Positions 1 to 8,233 of a DNA stretch of 16,064 nt are shown piece by piece. Under the pieces are notes generated by a model. That model saw nothing but the letters and a program-made list of their open reading frames with translations, searched no databases and was not told the origin of the DNA. How positions within the stretch are numbered: the first letter of the stretch is position 1; the number at the start of each line of letters is the position of its first letter. Position numbers and translations under genes: made by a program. The stretch is from NCBI GenBank assembly GCA_934467435.1, contig CAKSLR010000024.1:1-16064 (forward strand). The letters run 5' to 3'. Origin of the DNA: an uncultured Eubacteriales bacterium. Its GTDB lineage: Bacteria; Bacillota; Clostridia; Oscillospirales; CAG-272.

Positions 1-1487
1 ATCGAAGGCACCCCAGCGGTGGCGTCCCCTATGCGGATCTTTTCCGCGTCTCTTAAGTATTCATATGGATATTTGGGCGTAAATATACGTCGGATGACCG
101 GATTCCCGGCGGCGGGCGCAGAACGGTAAACCAATTTGGTCACCGCGGCGGCGCCGGCGGCGAAAATGCTGTGCAGTTCCTCCATCATCAGAATGTTGTA
201 GAGCCCTTCGTGCCCTTCCTGCGCGTAACCTACATTCTCCAGATTCCCCACGGTATTCTTCTGTCTGTACATATAATAGGGGCGGTACCCTGCATTTTTG
301 GCACGGAGTTGCGAGTATTCCACGCTTTTGGCGGCATCCCCGCATGACAGCGAGAAGGAATAATCACCACGTTGCCGAAAATCCGCCGCATTTTTCACGG
401 TGAAACTATGTACGGTGAGGTTGCTCGGCGCCAGTGACAGAACCGCATCGCAGGAATCCGAAAAATTATTGAAGTTATCGCCGGGCAGACCGGCAATCAA
501 ATCCACATTGATATCCCGAATCCCGGAGTTCTGCGCCATCTCATAGGCGCGATAGAAGTCCGCCACGGTATGCTGCCTGCCGATATTCCGCAGCAACTCG
601 TCCGAGAGCGTTTGCGGATTGACGCTGATGCGCGTCACGCCGCTCTCCCGGGCAATCGTCAGTTTTTCAGCGGTAATGGTATCAGGTCGCCCTGCCTCCA
701 AGGTAAATTCATGAAGCGCATCGATGTCTGCGTTCTGCCCTACACAGGAAAGCAGTCGGTGCAGTTGCGCCGCGCTGAGAACCGTCGGCGTTCCCCCACC
801 GATATACACCGTGACCACGCGCAGACCAAGCGAACGGATCACCGAAAAAATATTTTCAATATCGCGCAGCAGCATCACAAGGTAATCATCGATAAGCGAG
901 AGCAGCCGCCCCGATGTACCCGAAACAAACGAACAGTACGCGCAGCGCGAGGGACAGAACGGAATGGAAATATAGACACTGCACGTCTTGTCGGGAAGAA
1001 TAGATTTTGTGAGTTTCAGTTCGGTGGCGGCAACCGAAACCGCCAGCGCCGCTTTCTTCGGGTTGACAAAATACTCATCCCGCAGAACCCGCTTGGAACG
1101 CAGGATTCCGTTGCCCGTCATAATCAGTTCGCTTGCCACTTTGGACGGCCGCACGCCGGTCAGAATCCCCCACGGCGGCGTATAGCCGAGCAGTTCTTTC
1201 CCCGCGGCAAAAAGAGCGCGCCCCACTGCAATCTTCGCAAGCCGCTCCCCGCTGGCACCGGGATACTCTGCACGCGTGATATCGCCGACGGTACTTACCG
1301 ATTTCCCCTGATAACGCAAGGCAGCCGTTGCATGAAACGTGTCGCCGTCTTGTCGGAACGTGACATCCGCCTCTGGGTTCTCAGGGCAGGATTTTTCTTC
1401 GGTACCGAACTTGGAGCCGGGGAAAAAGAGCAGGCATAGAGTCTGGACATAGTATGTGCTGATATCACCCGAAACACGCAGAATCAT
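1..1487 (-). CDS. hemZ: Coproporphyrinogen dehydrogenase-like radical SAM protein HemZ (3' end outside window)
   Basis: I translated this frame by hand; it is open for 495 codons from ATG at 1487 and runs off the left edge, so the C-terminus is missing. HemZ proteins are near 490-500 residues, so probably only a few residues are lost. Residues about 1-165 form the N-terminal region typical of the HemZ clade. The radical SAM core follows, with the CxxxCxxC cluster motif at C178, C182 and C185 (CPSRCAYC) and the GGGTP motif at 230-234. Family knowledge: such enzymes bind a 4Fe-4S cluster and SAM, and are assigned to oxygen-independent decarboxylation of coproporphyrinogen III in heme synthesis; some relatives (HemW) are heme chaperones instead. 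The start overlaps the dtd stop by one base (TGATG), and GAGG lies about 9 nt upstream, which suggests coupled translation. The substrate cannot be proven from sequence. No heme genes are visible nearby, but hemZ commonly follows dtd in Clostridia. Confidence 0.9.
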   Translation of the reverse strand, partial: MILRVSGDISTYYVQTLCLLFFPGSKFGTEEKSCPENPEADVTFRQDGDTFHATAALRYQGKSVSTVGDITRAEYPGASGERLAKIAVGRALFAAGKELLGYTPPWGILTGVRPSKVASELIMTGNGILRSKRVLRDEYFVNPKKAALAVSVAATELKLTKSILPDKTCSVYISIPFCPSRCAYCSFVSGTSGRLLSLIDDYLVMLLRDIENIFSVIRSLGLRVVTVYIGGGTPTVLSAAQLHRLLSCVGQNADIDALHEFTLEAGRPDTITAEKLTIARESGVTRISVNPQTLSDELLRNIGRQHTVADFYRAYEMAQNSGIRDINVDLIAGLPGDNFNNFSDSCDAVLSLAPSNLTVHSFTVKNAADFRQRGDYSFSLSCGDAAKSVEYSQLRAKNAGYRPYYMYRQKNTVGNLENVGYAQEGHEGLYNILMMEELHSIFAAGAAAVTKLVYRSAPAAGNPVIRRIFTPKYPYEYLRDAEKIRIGDATAGVPS

Positions 1488-1948
1488 CAGTGTTTTCCTC
1501 TTTTCAGTTTTTGACTGTCCATCACGATGGTCACCGGACCATCCGCTGTCATTTCAATTTGCATATCCGCACCGAATTTTCCGCTGCCAGCGTTTATCCC
1601 GTTGCTTTTGATGCGGTCAAGGAAGAATTCGTACAACGGTTCCGCCACCTCCGGACGCGCGGCTGCGAAGTAATCGGGGCGGTTTCCGTGCGTGTAATCG
1701 GCACACAGGGTAAAATTGGAGACGACCAGCGCCTCCCCGCCCACATCCAGAAGAGAGCGGTTCATCTTCCCCGCCTCGTCGCAGAAAATACGGAGTTTTA
1801 CAATCTTATCTGCGAGCAGAGTTGCATCTTCTTCGGTATCACCAACCCCGACGCCGAGAAGAAGAAGGAGCCCCGCCCCGCACGCACCGCGATCGACACC
1901 GTCCGCCGTGACGGCGGCGTGTCGTACGCGCTGTATCACTGCCATCAT
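1487..1948 (-). CDS. dtd: D-aminoacyl-tRNA deacylase (DTD)
   Basis: A 153-residue protein, the usual length for DTD. It opens with MMAVIQRV, fitting the family start M-x-AVIQRV, and has LLLLLGVGVGDTEEDA at about 27-42, KMNRSLLDVGGE at 61-72 and FGADMQIEM near 125-133. The two active-site motifs are recognisable: SNFTL at 77-81 (usually SQFTL) and the Gly-Pro pair in ADGPVT at 137-138. The enzyme hydrolyses D-amino acids (and glycine from tRNA-Ala) off mischarged tRNAs in the cytoplasm, as a homodimer with the active site at the interface. The gene follows rel by 18 nt, with AAAGGAAAG as ribosome binding site before two adjacent ATG codons (1948 and 1945); the first fits the family best. Its last codons contain the binding site for hemZ. 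Asn in place of the Gln of SQFTL is a mild oddity. Confidence 0.95.
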   Translation of the reverse strand: MMAVIQRVRHAAVTADGVDRGACGAGLLLLLGVGVGDTEEDATLLADKIVKLRIFCDEAGKMNRSLLDVGGEALVVSNFTLCADYTHGNRPDYFAAARPEVAEPLYEFFLDRIKSNGINAGSGKFGADMQIEMTADGPVTIVMDSQKLKRGKH

Positions 1949-1966
1949 ATCCGTCTTTCCTTTCGT

Positions 1967-4282
1967 TTATCTGCCGACGCCGCGTTTGACGGCAAGCACG
2001 GCAGGAATACTTTGCAGGCGCGAGACGATGGAACGGAAATGCCCGATGTTCTTACACCCCACGGTAAGCTGCACCGCCTGTTTCTCATCCGGCAGTTTTT
2101 GGGCATTGATCTGCATGATGCTGACTTTCATATCCGCCAATACCCCGCTGATATCGGCAATCAGTGAATAACTGCTGTCCGCGACAATCTGTATCATGGC
2201 TTCATACAGAGAAGGCGAGGAGATCACGTCGCTTTCCCATGCGGCATTGACCCAACGATCGGCGTTTTCGGGGTCTTTTCTGCCGGCAATGGCGTTCGGG
2301 CAATCCTGCCGATGGATAGAAATGCCGTACCCTTTTGTGATAAAGCCGATAATATCATCCCCCGGCAACGGGTTGCAACACTTGGCGCACTTGACCAGAC
2401 ACCCCGTGGTACCATCCACGATGATACCACTGTTGCTCTTGAGATTTTTCGGCTTCTCTACGGTCTTGACCTGTGAGACTTCCATCGGTGTTGTTGCTGC
2501 CGGCGGCATGGCTACTACGCGGTCAAATTCATCCCGCAGACGCACGGCAATCTTGGCAATGGAAAGCCCGCCGTAACCGATGGTATTATAAAGATCATCC
2601 GCCCCCTGAATCCCGAGGCGGTGCGCAATGTTGGTCACAACCTCCTGCTTCTCGCTCTCTGTGTACGGGCGCCCGATGCGGTGCAGTTCCTTTTCTATCT
2701 CTGCCCGCCCGACTTCAATGTTCTCACTTCTCTGCTCTTTCTTGAACCACTGCCGGATTTTATTGCGCGCCTCACTGGTCTTGACGATTTTCAGCCAGTC
2801 GCGGCTCGGTCCCTTGGTGACGGAGGAAGTCAGAATCTCTACAATCTGCCCGTTTTCCGGCACACTGTCGATCGGTACGATCATACCGTTGATCTTGGCG
2901 CCAATCATCTTATTCCCGACGGCGGTGTGAATGGCGTAGGCAAAATCAATGACCGTGGAACCGAGCGGAAGCGAGATACAGTCCCCCTTCGGGGTAAACA
3001 CAAAGGTTTCATCGTGGAAAATATCGGTCTTAAAGGCTTGCAGGAACTCGTCGGGATCCTTGGTGCTGTCCTCTGTCTCAATCAGTTTGGCAATCCAGGA
3101 CAGTTTTTCATCTACCTCGCTGGACGCGGTTTCTCCGGATTTGTACTTCCAGTGTGCCGCAATACCGAATTCCGCGACCCGATGCATCTCATAGGTACGG
3201 ATCTGAATTTCAAACGGAATCCCGCCGCGGCTGATGACGGTTGTATGCAACGAGCGATAAAGGTTCGGTTTCGGCGTGGAAATATAGTCCTTGAACCGCC
3301 CCGGCACCGATTTGAACAACTCATGCACGATGCCGAGCACCGTATAACATTCCAGTTCCGTTTCCACGATGACGCGCAGCGCGTAAAAGTCATAAATCTC
3401 GTCAATGCTCTTGTTATTATTGAACATTTTCCGATACAGGCTGTAAACCGACTTGACCCGCCCCTCAATGGTATAGGGAATGTGATTTTCTTTCAGTTTT
3501 TCCTCGATCTTTTCCCGCGCACCGGTCAAAAGGTCGCGGTTCTGCCCGTAGCGGCTGTCAATCGCATCATGAATTTCCTGATACCCGACGGGGTCGAGGT
3601 AGGAGAGGCTGATATTCTCCAGTTCCAGTTTGATGCGCTGCATACCGAGGCGGTGGGCAAGCGGCGCATAGATATACATGGTCTCCAGTGCAATCGTCCG
3701 CTGTTTTTCGGGCGATTTGGCAGAAAGAGTGCGCATATTATGCAACCGGTCGCACAGTTTGATGAAAATGACGCGGATATCCTTGCTCATGGCAAGCAAC
3801 ATTTTGCGAATGTTTTCGATATGCGCCTCTTCTTTATCCTCGACCTTCATCTGCACGATTTTGGTCACACCATCCACAAGGAGCGCCACATCCTCCCCGA
3901 AACGGGAACGGATTTCCTCCAGATTCGTGCGGTCGGAGCAATCCTCCACCGTATCATGCAGCAGTGCGGCACAGATGGAATCGGTATCCAGTTCCAGCTC
4001 AGAAACAATCTCCGCTACCGCAAGGGGATGAGAAATATACGGTTCCCCACTCTGGCGGAACTGACCGGCGTGAAGATCAGCGGCGTAGTTATATGCTGAC
4101 TCGATCTTATCGAGTTGATAATGGCGCCCGCTGTCGGCAAGATGCGCCAGCCACGTGGCAAAGCGGGTATCCATTTTTTCCTGCCAATCCGGGCGGGCGA
4201 CGGGCTCTTTGCCCGCCTTCCCGGCTCCGGCACAATCGGTTACGTTTTGATCACTCATCATCCCAAGCGGCTTTCGCCACAC
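1967..4282 (-). CDS. rel: Bifunctional (p)ppGpp synthetase/hydrolase, RelA/SpoT family
   Basis: The 771-residue extent given here starts at GTG 4282. Domains in order: HD hydrolase (YISHPL at 82-87, HDTVED at 109-114, LCDRLHNMRT at 176-185); synthetase (about 275-385, YDFYALRVIV, then RFKD at 329-332 and SLHTTV); TGS (about 425-485); CC zinc-finger-like region (KCAKCCNPLP, 631-640); C-terminal ACT (about 690-770). The intact HD residues plus the RxKD form of the synthetase loop indicate a bifunctional Rel that makes and degrades (p)ppGpp in the stringent response at the ribosome, not a RelA-type (ExDD) monofunctional enzyme. Start choice is unresolved. GTG 4282 has AAGG only 4 nt away; ATG 4261 and 4258 have no good site; ATG 4174 has AGGA 4 nt upstream and aligns best with known N-termini (42 residues before SGEPYI versus 46 in Bacillus subtilis). 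The gene lies 6 nt after the recJ stop and 18 nt before dtd. Confidence 0.96.
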   Translation of the reverse strand: MWRKPLGMMSDQNVTDCAGAGKAGKEPVARPDWQEKMDTRFATWLAHLADSGRHYQLDKIESAYNYAADLHAGQFRQSGEPYISHPLAVAEIVSELELDTDSICAALLHDTVEDCSDRTNLEEIRSRFGEDVALLVDGVTKIVQMKVEDKEEAHIENIRKMLLAMSKDIRVIFIKLCDRLHNMRTLSAKSPEKQRTIALETMYIYAPLAHRLGMQRIKLELENISLSYLDPVGYQEIHDAIDSRYGQNRDLLTGAREKIEEKLKENHIPYTIEGRVKSVYSLYRKMFNNNKSIDEIYDFYALRVIVETELECYTVLGIVHELFKSVPGRFKDYISTPKPNLYRSLHTTVISRGGIPFEIQIRTYEMHRVAEFGIAAHWKYKSGETASSEVDEKLSWIAKLIETEDSTKDPDEFLQAFKTDIFHDETFVFTPKGDCISLPLGSTVIDFAYAIHTAVGNKMIGAKINGMIVPIDSVPENGQIVEILTSSVTKGPSRDWLKIVKTSEARNKIRQWFKKEQRSENIEVGRAEIEKELHRIGRPYTESEKQEVVTNIAHRLGIQGADDLYNTIGYGGLSIAKIAVRLRDEFDRVVAMPPAATTPMEVSQVKTVEKPKNLKSNSGIIVDGTTGCLVKCAKCCNPLPGDDIIGFITKGYGISIHRQDCPNAIAGRKDPENADRWVNAAWESDVISSPSLYEAMIQIVADSSYSLIADISGVLADMKVSIMQINAQKLPDEKQAVQLTVGCKNIGHFRSIVSRLQSIPAVLAVKRGVGR

Positions 4283-4288
4283 CTCACC

Positions 4289-6490
4289 TTAAATTTTTTT
4301 ACCCTCGGCACGCAGTTGCGCGCGCAGGCGATGCAGACACGCGGATTTTTCCAGATCCGTCTTTTTGTCGGTAAAATGTACGGAAAAATGATAATTTTCC
4401 GTTCCCCATTCTTCGATGCCCAAAAGGTTCATTTCCTGAAGAACGCGGATAATCACTTTCAGTTTCAGGTAGCCGATATCCCCATGCCCCTCCGTTTGCA
4501 GGCGGGCAAGCAGGGCGCGGTGCGAAAGCGTATCGCACCCCGCGCGCGCCGAGCGGCACACCAGAGTATAGACCGCGGCAAAATCCGCACGGATCGGCAG
4601 AACATTTTCTTTTTCGGAGAACGGCGCGCCGGCCCAGATCTCCGCAAAGCGCTCATGTTCCCCTTCACTTTCTCTTCGGCTTTCCCGGCAAAGGCGGATA
4701 TCCCGCACAATCAGTTGTACGCTGCGCCTGCCGTTGTACTCATTGACATCCAGGTTGAAGAGAAGATCCACGCTGTCCCCGACAAACAGGTTCATCTGCG
4801 CCTGCGTGCGGGAAAAGCACATGGCAGTAAACGAATGGGCGCCATCCCCCACACTGAGGCGGGTATGCTTGCCGCCGCTGATCGGAATACTCTCAAAGAT
4901 CCGCGCATCCCGCAAAACGAAGGCGGGAACGGGATTCCCGACCCCATATGGCTCTAATATCCGTAATTCTTCCGCCAGTGCCATAGTCAGATCCGCACAG
5001 GTCAGTTCACAGTCGGCGGAAAGGGTCGGCGTCATGTCTGCCCCGCTCAGGTGTGTGCGTGCGTAAGCATTGATCTCCTCCCGGAACGCCGGCAGTTCCC
5101 CACGCGTCAAACTCAGTCCCGCGGCAAGTTCATGCCCGCCGAATTTCACAAGATGTGCTTCACAGGAAGCAAGCGCCTCTACCAAATTCAGCCCTTTGAT
5201 GCTGCGCCCCGATCCCTTTCCGATGTCCGCATCGGTGTGTACCTCTGGGTCACACCCTTCAAACGAAATCAGGATCGATGGCAACCCGTAACGCTCGGTA
5301 ATACGCGAAGCAACAATGCCGATGACACCGTGATGCCAGTGATCCGCCGCCAGCACAATCACCGGGTTCCGGTCGGAATCCGGCATTTCCTCCATCTGGC
5401 GATACGCTTCTTCGGCAATGCGGTTTTCTTCCTCCTGCCGTTCGCGGTTTGCCCGGCAGAGTTCCTCCGCAATCTGCGCCGCGGTTTCCGGGTTCTCGGC
5501 AAGAAACAACTCTACCGCGCGGGACGCGCTGCGGATTCTGCCCGCTGCGTTGATACGCGGCGCAATGGTGTAACCGATATACCCCGACGTAATCTTTACC
5601 GGGCGTTTTCCTTTTTTGGAATCCTGCCGCGCCGCGGCAGCATCCATCAGGGCACACAGCCCCGGGCGGCGGCTGTTTTCCATCTGCTGCAAACCAAAAC
5701 TGACGATCAGTTTGTTTTCGTCCCGAATGGGCATCACATCGGCAATTGTACCGATGGCAACCAGATCGGCGTAGTTTTCGCAAATCCGCCGCACGCAAAG
5801 GGATCGGCGGTCGCCGGTTTCGCTTTCTTCATAAGCGCACAGGAGTTTGAACACCACCCCCACGCCCGCCAGTTCTTTGAACGGATAGGGGCAATCGGGA
5901 CGGTGGGGGTTCAGAACGGCGTCTGCCGCCGGTAATTCGGGGCGACACTCGTGGTGATCGGTCACCACCACATCCACCCCGAGGGAGCGGGCATAGGCAA
6001 CCTCTTCGATGGCGGTAATGCCGGTATCCACCGTTACAATCAGCCGGGTACCCGCCTGCGCCAGCGTATCGATAGCAGAACACGACACCCCATAGCCTTC
6101 CCCCGCACGATTCGGAATATAATAATCCACCTCCGCGCCCCGGTATTTCAGGTAAAGATACAGGGTACAGACGGCAGTTACGCCATCCACATCATAATCC
6201 CCGTAGACTGTGATTTTTTCCCGCAGGCGGATGGCACGGCGGATCCGATTCACCGCCGCCTCCATATCCTTCATGGCAAAGGGATTGTGGAGCAGTTCGC
6301 TTTCCATGCAGATAAAGGCGCGCGCCGCCTCCGGTTCCCGATACCCGCGGCAGACCAGAAGACGTCCTAGCACCGGGCTGACGCCAAGGGCGCGGGAAAT
6401 CTCCGCTGCGGCAGAAAGTGCCACGGTATCCCCCGGTTCTTCCGCAAGAAGCCATCGTTTCTCCCTTTCTGCTTCATGTGTTTTCATCAT
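4289..6490 (-). CDS. recJ: Single-stranded-DNA-specific exonuclease RecJ
   Basis: 733 residues, longer than E. coli RecJ (577) and closer to Bacillus-type RecJ with a C-terminal extension. DHH-family motifs are in order: YGDYDVDG at 96-103, VTVDTGI at 152-158, VVTDHHE at 175-181 and IAPRINAAGR at 309-318. The DHHA1 signature GGHELAAG is at 451-458. An OB-like segment (about 485-600) and a less conserved C-terminal domain follow. The protein is a manganese/magnesium-dependent 5'-to-3' exonuclease on single-stranded DNA, used in recombination, mismatch and base-excision repair. The start is ATG 6490 (a second ATG follows at 6487), with AGGAT about 7 nt upstream. Rel begins right after its TAA. 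In many Bacilli and Clostridia apt sits between these two genes; here it does not. The 113 bp upstream show no clear promoter, so recJ may be read from cdaA or from a promoter I cannot recognise. Confidence 0.97.
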   Translation of the reverse strand: MMKTHEAEREKRWLLAEEPGDTVALSAAAEISRALGVSPVLGRLLVCRGYREPEAARAFICMESELLHNPFAMKDMEAAVNRIRRAIRLREKITVYGDYDVDGVTAVCTLYLYLKYRGAEVDYYIPNRAGEGYGVSCSAIDTLAQAGTRLIVTVDTGITAIEEVAYARSLGVDVVVTDHHECRPELPAADAVLNPHRPDCPYPFKELAGVGVVFKLLCAYEESETGDRRSLCVRRICENYADLVAIGTIADVMPIRDENKLIVSFGLQQMENSRRPGLCALMDAAAARQDSKKGKRPVKITSGYIGYTIAPRINAAGRIRSASRAVELFLAENPETAAQIAEELCRANRERQEEENRIAEEAYRQMEEMPDSDRNPVIVLAADHWHHGVIGIVASRITERYGLPSILISFEGCDPEVHTDADIGKGSGRSIKGLNLVEALASCEAHLVKFGGHELAAGLSLTRGELPAFREEINAYARTHLSGADMTPTLSADCELTCADLTMALAEELRILEPYGVGNPVPAFVLRDARIFESIPISGGKHTRLSVGDGAHSFTAMCFSRTQAQMNLFVGDSVDLLFNLDVNEYNGRRSVQLIVRDIRLCRESRRESEGEHERFAEIWAGAPFSEKENVLPIRADFAAVYTLVCRSARAGCDTLSHRALLARLQTEGHGDIGYLKLKVIIRVLQEMNLLGIEEWGTENYHFSVHFTDKKTDLEKSACLHRLRAQLRAEGKKI

Positions 6491-6603
6491 AGTTTGATCC
6501 TATCAAGGCAAACGCCTTTTCTCTGTTCTTTCGACTTTTTTCGCCGGTAGGGGAAAATGCCCCGCCGACCACACTTTGTCCGGCACCCGTGCAAGGCGGC
6601 GCT
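6491..6603. other. Intergenic gap before recJ: short inverted repeats, no clear promoter or terminator
   Basis: Two small inverted repeats are visible. On the minus strand, CGG-c-GGGG with loop CATTTT and CCCC-ta-CCG occupies about 6543-6565; it is followed by A residues rather than T, so it is not an intrinsic terminator for leftward transcription. AAGGC-GTTT-GCCTT at 6505-6518 lies immediately upstream of the recJ ribosome binding site. I found no convincing -35/-10 pair on the minus strand. The simplest reading is that transcription from the cdaA unit continues into recJ, with the leader hairpins possibly tuning translation. Confidence 0.4.
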
Positions 6604-8232
6604 TCACTGCGCGCGTCCGCCGCCCTGACGGCGATACCGCGCCATCAAAGCCTGCGCAGTATGAATCCCGTCCAGTGCTGCGCTGGTAATGCCGCCGGCG
6701 TAGCCCGCTCCCTCCCCCGCAGGGTAAAGATTGTTTACATCGGGAGAGGTACGCGCCTCTCCGCGCAAAACCCGCACGGGGGCGGAGGTACGGGTCTCGG
6801 GTCCGGTCAGCATCACATCCGGTGCGCTGAAACCGGGAATCCGTCGTTCAAAAAGCGGCAGGGCATACCGCAGCGAGGCGGTAACAAACGCGGGCAGATA
6901 ACGGTCGGGGGATACCATTCGCACCTCTCCACCCCGGTAAGAAGGCAGAATCCGCCCGGGCGCACCGCCTTCCTTTCCCGAAAGGAAGTCATCCATCCGG
7001 CAGGCGGGCGCCGCATAAGTACTTCCCCCGGCGACAAATGCCGCACGTTCGATCCGCTCCTGAAATGCGATTGCCCCGAGTGGTGTCGCACCGTAATCCT
7101 CACACCCCACCGAAACGGCAATCGCCGCGTTGGCATTCCGCCCGTCCCGCGCGTGCACGCTCATTCCGTTCAAAACCACTGTTTCCGGCTCGCTGGCGGC
7201 GGCAACCACCTGACCGCCCGGACACATACAAAAACTGTAAACGCCGCGCCCGCCGGTACGGTCGGAAAGGGCGTATTCCGCATGCCCGAGCGCGGGATGC
7301 CCCGCAAATTTGCCGTACAGAGCGCGGTCGATCTCTTCCTGCAAATGTTCTACCCGCACGCCGACCGAAAATGGTTTCGGCTCGACCGAAAGCCCGCGTT
7401 GCAACAACATACGGTAAGTATCACGCGCACTGTGCCCGGTGGCAAGAATCACCGCCCCGCAGGGGAGATGCTCGCCCCCCTGCAAAACCACTTCCCGCAC
7501 CTCACCCCCGCGCACAACAAGGTCGTTCACACAGGCGTGGTAACGGACTTCCCCGCCCTTTTCGCAAACGGCGGCAAGCATGCGGGAAACCACCGTGCGC
7601 AGGTAATCGGTACCGATGTGCGGCTTTGCCTGCACACAGATCTCCTCCGGTGCACCGAACTCCGCAAAGCGCGAAAGAACATAACGGCAGAGCGGATCGT
7701 TCACGCGGGTGACCAGTTTTCCGTCCGAAAACGTGCCTGCCCCACCGGCACCGAACTGAATATTGGTAGCGGCATCCAGAATCCCGTCCCGGTAAAACCG
7801 ATCCGCACACGCCACCCGTTCCGAAACGTCACCGCCACGCTCCAGTACCAGTGGCGCGTAACCGTGCTCGGCAAGCAGCAGTGCGGCAAACATCCCGGCA
7901 GGACCCGTTCCTACCACGACCGGACGGGCAGAAAGCGGTGCATCACCGAAGACAAAACGGGGTGCAGCCTCCGAAAGCAAAGAAAAGCCGGCGCGCCCGA
8001 GTCGCTCGGCATCCCGAACAGAAAAAACGCCGCTGACAGCAACCGAATACACAAAGCGGATATGTTCACGCTTTCGTGCATCCACTGAGCGGCGATAAAT
8101 CCGGCACACCGAAGCGGCGGGAAGTTGCATGCCAAAGCGCCGCAGAAGGTGCCTTACCGCAACAAACGCTTCCTCCCCCGGCGCGGAAAGAGGAAGCGTT
8201 ACCGCGGGCGAGAGATAGGTCAGTTGTTCCAT
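6604..8232 (-). CDS. FAD-dependent dehydrogenase, COG2509-type (function unknown)
   Basis: 542 residues. The first ~95 residues form a small N-terminal domain. A Rossmann fold follows: VVVGTGPAG at 105-113 (GxGxxG) with the ribose-binding acidic residue at E131 in VLERGG. Near the C-terminus is the second flavoprotein signature, NLYPAGEGAGYAGGITSAAL, where the GEGAGYAGGI segment contacts FAD. Length and both signatures match the uncharacterised FAD-dependent dehydrogenases of COG2509, which are common in Firmicutes. No membrane segment or signal peptide is seen, so it is probably a soluble cytoplasmic oxidoreductase; the substrate is unknown. The ATG at 8232 comes one base after the ybbR stop (TGAGATG), and its ribosome binding site (GAAGGTG) lies inside the end of ybbR, so the two are translationally linked. 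Placement after cdaA and ybbR suggests co-regulation with cell-envelope functions, but this is only inference. Confidence 0.88.
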   Translation of the reverse strand: MEQLTYLSPAVTLPLSAPGEEAFVAVRHLLRRFGMQLPAASVCRIYRRSVDARKREHIRFVYSVAVSGVFSVRDAERLGRAGFSLLSEAAPRFVFGDAPLSARPVVVGTGPAGMFAALLLAEHGYAPLVLERGGDVSERVACADRFYRDGILDAATNIQFGAGGAGTFSDGKLVTRVNDPLCRYVLSRFAEFGAPEEICVQAKPHIGTDYLRTVVSRMLAAVCEKGGEVRYHACVNDLVVRGGEVREVVLQGGEHLPCGAVILATGHSARDTYRMLLQRGLSVEPKPFSVGVRVEHLQEEIDRALYGKFAGHPALGHAEYALSDRTGGRGVYSFCMCPGGQVVAAASEPETVVLNGMSVHARDGRNANAAIAVSVGCEDYGATPLGAIAFQERIERAAFVAGGSTYAAPACRMDDFLSGKEGGAPGRILPSYRGGEVRMVSPDRYLPAFVTASLRYALPLFERRIPGFSAPDVMLTGPETRTSAPVRVLRGEARTSPDVNNLYPAGEGAGYAGGITSAALDGIHTAQALMARYRRQGGGRAQ

Positions 8233-8233
8233 C

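Noticed and set aside
2621..4099. 492-codon plus-strand frame opposite rel
   Set aside because: Lies wholly antisense to a gene with full domain conservation; no start signal or known motif.
6543..6565. GC-rich inverted repeat before recJ as a terminator of the cdaA unit
   Set aside because: On the minus strand it is followed by A residues, not a T-run, and the stem is interrupted.
6589..8088. 499-codon plus-strand frame opposite the FAD dehydrogenase
   Set aside because: Antisense shadow with skewed composition and no motif; the minus strand carries an intact flavoprotein.
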